This document shows, piece by piece, positions 3,957-6,328 of a stretch of 6,328 bases of DNA. This DNA is from an uncultured Clostridia bacterium (GTDB lineage: Bacteria > Bacillota > Clostridia > Christensenellales > CALWSW01): the NCBI GenBank assembly GCA_937874755.1, contig CALNBC010000274.1, positions 1 to 6,328 on the forward strand, written 5' to 3'. Made by a program: the position numbers and the translations under genes. The notes below the pieces were generated by a model. That model was not told the DNA's origin and did not search any database. It saw nothing but the letters and a program-made list of their open reading frames with translations. Every line of letters starts with the position of its first letter. The stretch's first letter is position 1.

Positions 3957-6328
3957 TTAAAACATTCCAAACAGCGATATCTGGCTGGTTTCGGGCAGTT
4001 CGTTGAGGCATCCCGCGGACTTGAATATGTCTATCATACCCTGACCGATTCGTGCCCTTTGCATGATTTCCTCCTGGGTATTGAAAGGTCCGTCCTGCCG
4101 CGCTTCCATTATTGCGTTGGCAGCCTTGTCGCCCAGACCGCTCAAGGCGTTGAGCGGAGGCAGGAGCTTTACTCCATCCTCGCCCCGCCTTATCAAAAAG
4201 CGGGTCGCGTGGGATTCGTTGACTTCCACAGGCATAAGCTCTATTCCGCGAAGGTTCATTTCGAGCACGACTTCTAGTATAGTCTGCAGTTCCTTCTCTT
4301 TGGGCTTGGCTTCCCTGCCCTTCTGTTCGATGGCGGCGATGCGGTTCGTCACCTGCTTTGCACCGCCGGCACAAGCTACAACGTCAAACGCGTCCGCCCG
4401 AACGGTTAAGTATGCCGCATAGAACGCCTCCGGATAGTGAACCTTGTAGTACGCTATGCGGAAGGAGCTCATGACGTATGCCGCCGCGTGGGCGCGGGGG
4501 AACATGTACTTAATCTTTTTGCAGGAATCGATATACCAGTCAGGTACGTTCGCTGCCCTCATCCCCTTCTCCATCTCGGGCTTTAGCCCCTTGCCCTTTC
4601 GTACGTGCTCCATGGTAGAGAAGGCGAGCTTCTTGTCCACACCCTTGCTTATGAGGTAATTCATAATATCGTCCCTGGTGCAGACCGTTTCCTTGAGTAC
4701 GCAGGTGCCTGATTTTATCAGGTCTTGGGCGTTGCCCGTCCAGACGTTGGTACCGTGGGAAAGACCGGAAATCCTGACCAATTCCTCCATTGTCGTGGGC
4801 TTGGTTTCCACCAGCATCTGGCGCACAAAGCGCGTTCCGAACTCGGGTACGCCGTACGTTCCCACAGGGCTGCGAAGATTCTCCGGGGATACCCCCAATG
4901 CTTCGGTCGAGCGGAAAAGGCTCATGGTCTTTGGGTCGTCCAACAGAATTTCCCTGGGGTCCAAGCCCGTTTCGTCCTGAAGCATTCGGATGACCGTCGG
5001 GTCATCGTGGCCTAGTATGTCCAGCTTGACCAGCGTGTCGTGCATGGAAGAGAAGTCAAAGTGCGTCGTTACTGTGGGGGAATTAGGGTCATCCGCAGGG
5101 TGCTGGAGGGGGTTAAAATCGAATATGTCCCTGTCCCTCGGCAGGACGACGATTCCGCCCGGGTGCTGACCTGTTGTGCGCTTCACGCCGCAGCAGCCCA
5201 AAGCGAGGCGGTTGAGCTCTGCAGAGCGCGGATAAAGGCCTGACTTTTCACAGTAGTCCTTTGCGAGTCCGTAGGCTGTTTTGTCCTGGAAGCAGGAGAT
5301 GGTCCCCGCGCGAAAGACGTAGCCCTCTCCGAAAAGCTCCTCGCAGAATTTGTGGGCGACGGACTGGTATTCGCCCGAAAAGTTGAGGTCTATATCCGGC
5401 ACCTTGTCGCCCTCGAAGCCCAGGAAGGTTTCGAAGGGGATGGTGTAACCGTCCTTTTTGAGTCTGGTTCCGCAGACCGGGCAGTCCCGGTCCGGCAGGT
5501 CCGCACCTGTTGCATACTTGTCGAGGTCTACGTCAAAGTCGGAGTACTTGCATTTTGGGCAGAGGTAGTGGGCGGGCAGGGCGTTGACCTCGGTTATGCC
5601 CGCCATATACGCCGCTAGCGACGAACCGACAGAGCCGCGGGAACAGACGAAATAGCCGTCCGAATTGGATTTTTTGACTAGCTTCCTCGCGATGATATAC
5701 AGCACGGAGAACCCGTATTTGGTTATGGAGCCCAGCTCTTTATCCAGCCGCGCCTGCACTATTTCCGGCAGCGGATTGCCGTAAAGCTCACGGGCGTATT
5801 CGTGGGTTACGTCTATGAGCTCCTGCTCTGCGCCATCTATGACGGGGGTCGCAGTGTCCTTCGGGAAGGGGGGCAGCATGGAGCAGCGCTCTGCTATCTC
5901 GTTCGGGTATTTGACCACTACCTCGTGGGCTCGTTCCTCTCCGAGATAGGCGAATTCCGCGAGCATTTCGTCCGTCGTCTTAAAATAGAGGGGCGCCTGC
6001 TCGTCCGCGTCGGTAAAGCCCTGTGTCTTCATGACGACGGCGCGGTAAATCGCGTCCTTCTCATCGAGAAAATGCACGTCTCCCGTGGCGACGCATGGCT
6101 TATTGAGCTCTGCCGCGAGGTTGGAAATCTGCCTGTTAAAATCGCGAAGCCCCTCCTCATCAGCGACGGTACCCTGCCTCAGCATAAATGAATTGTTGCC
6201 TATGGGCTGGATTTCGAGATAATCGTAGAAGCTCGCAATTCTTTTAATCTCATCGTCCGTTTTGCCGCCGGTCATTGCGCGGAAAAGCTCGCCCGCCTCG
6301 CAGGCACTGCCGAAGATAATGCCCTCAC
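3957..6328 (-). CDS. polC: DNA polymerase III PolC-type, alpha subunit (C-terminal 789 codons, 5' end outside window)
   Basis: PolC is the replicative polymerase of low-GC Gram-positives, active at the fork with the beta clamp. The first visible codons read EGIIFGSACEAGELFRA, the end of the PHP domain after the exonuclease insertion; YDYLEIQP and VATGDVHFLDE complete that domain. The polymerase core follows: SRGSVGSSLAAYMAG, a PolC-specific Cys4 zinc site (CPKC and CPVC), then PDIDLNFSGEYQ with the two catalytic aspartates, YGLAKDY, TTGQHPGG and the third catalytic aspartate in KLDILGHDDPT. Next come RISGLSHGTNVW, FPRAHAAAYV and a helix-hairpin-helix region (LPPLNALSGLGDKAA). The C-terminus carries a clamp-binding motif QISLF, followed by GMF. 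PolC is usually about 1,400 aa, so slightly over half is present. All key residues in this part are intact. It ends 169 bp before rimP. Confidence 0.98.
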   Translation of the reverse strand, partial: EGIIFGSACEAGELFRAMTGGKTDDEIKRIASFYDYLEIQPIGNNSFMLRQGTVADEEGLRDFNRQISNLAAELNKPCVATGDVHFLDEKDAIYRAVVMKTQGFTDADEQAPLYFKTTDEMLAEFAYLGEERAHEVVVKYPNEIAERCSMLPPFPKDTATPVIDGAEQELIDVTHEYARELYGNPLPEIVQARLDKELGSITKYGFSVLYIIARKLVKKSNSDGYFVCSRGSVGSSLAAYMAGITEVNALPAHYLCPKCKYSDFDVDLDKYATGADLPDRDCPVCGTRLKKDGYTIPFETFLGFEGDKVPDIDLNFSGEYQSVAHKFCEELFGEGYVFRAGTISCFQDKTAYGLAKDYCEKSGLYPRSAELNRLALGCCGVKRTTGQHPGGIVVLPRDRDIFDFNPLQHPADDPNSPTVTTHFDFSSMHDTLVKLDILGHDDPTVIRMLQDETGLDPREILLDDPKTMSLFRSTEALGVSPENLRSPVGTYGVPEFGTRFVRQMLVETKPTTMEELVRISGLSHGTNVWTGNAQDLIKSGTCVLKETVCTRDDIMNYLISKGVDKKLAFSTMEHVRKGKGLKPEMEKGMRAANVPDWYIDSCKKIKYMFPRAHAAAYVMSSFRIAYYKVHYPEAFYAAYLTVRADAFDVVACAGGAKQVTNRIAAIEQKGREAKPKEKELQTILEVVLEMNLRGIELMPVEVNESHATRFLIRRGEDGVKLLPPLNALSGLGDKAANAIMEARQDGPFNTQEEIMQRARIGQGMIDIFKSAGCLNELPETSQISLFGMF

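Noticed and set aside
3305..4006. 233-codon open frame on the plus strand spanning rimP and the intergenic region
   Set aside because: Antisense to rimP and to the operon promoter and leader; no ribosome binding site or family similarity.
3910..4374. 154-codon minus-strand frame overlapping the end of polC
   Set aside because: It lies in another frame of polC, which is intact with conserved motifs to its stop at 3957-3959, and is Arg/Gly-rich without similarity to any family I know.

Overview
The window is a stretch of conserved housekeeping chromosome, with every gene on the minus strand. In transcription order it reads polC (3' part) - rimP - nusA - rnpM(ylxR) - ylxQ - infB (5' part). This is the classic replication/transcription/translation neighbourhood of Firmicutes. 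A PolC-type (not DnaE-type) replicative polymerase directly upstream of rimP-nusA-ylxR-ylxQ-infB, together with AGGAGG-like ribosome binding sites, points to a Gram-positive, probably clostridial, bacterium with a fairly balanced base composition. The species cannot be named from the sequence alone.

Region by region: positions 6328-3957 hold the C-terminal 789 codons of PolC, from the end of the PHP domain through the polymerase core to a C-terminal clamp-binding motif. Positions 3956-3788 are the only sizeable intergenic gap (169 bp). It carries a good extended -10 promoter reading toward rimP and a leader RNA of about 110 nt with a terminator-like hairpin and possible competing helices. Positions 3787-3298 hold rimP, whose last ~27 codons lie in a different frame from the rest. 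Positions 3284-2124 hold nusA, with an unusual in-frame 18-bp tandem repeat near its end. Positions 2096-1824 hold rnpM with a TTG start. Positions 1831-1502 hold ylxQ, and 1509-1 hold the first 503 codons of infB, cut just before the G5 motif of its GTPase domain. No RNA gene, mobile element or CRISPR array was seen, and the plus strand shows no credible gene.

The genes share a theme. RimP matures the 30S subunit, NusA controls pausing, termination and antitermination (including on rRNA), RnpM and YlxQ are small RNA-binding proteins, and IF2 starts translation. The rimP leader hairpin is placed where NusA could adjust its own operon by attenuation, as is known for Bacillus subtilis. ylxR/ylxQ and ylxQ/infB overlap through the same 8-base string, ATGAGTAA, which suggests translational coupling along the distal half of the operon.

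I found no evidence of an undescribed system. The points most worth checking are the apparent rimP frameshift, the structured leader and the NusA tail repeat.
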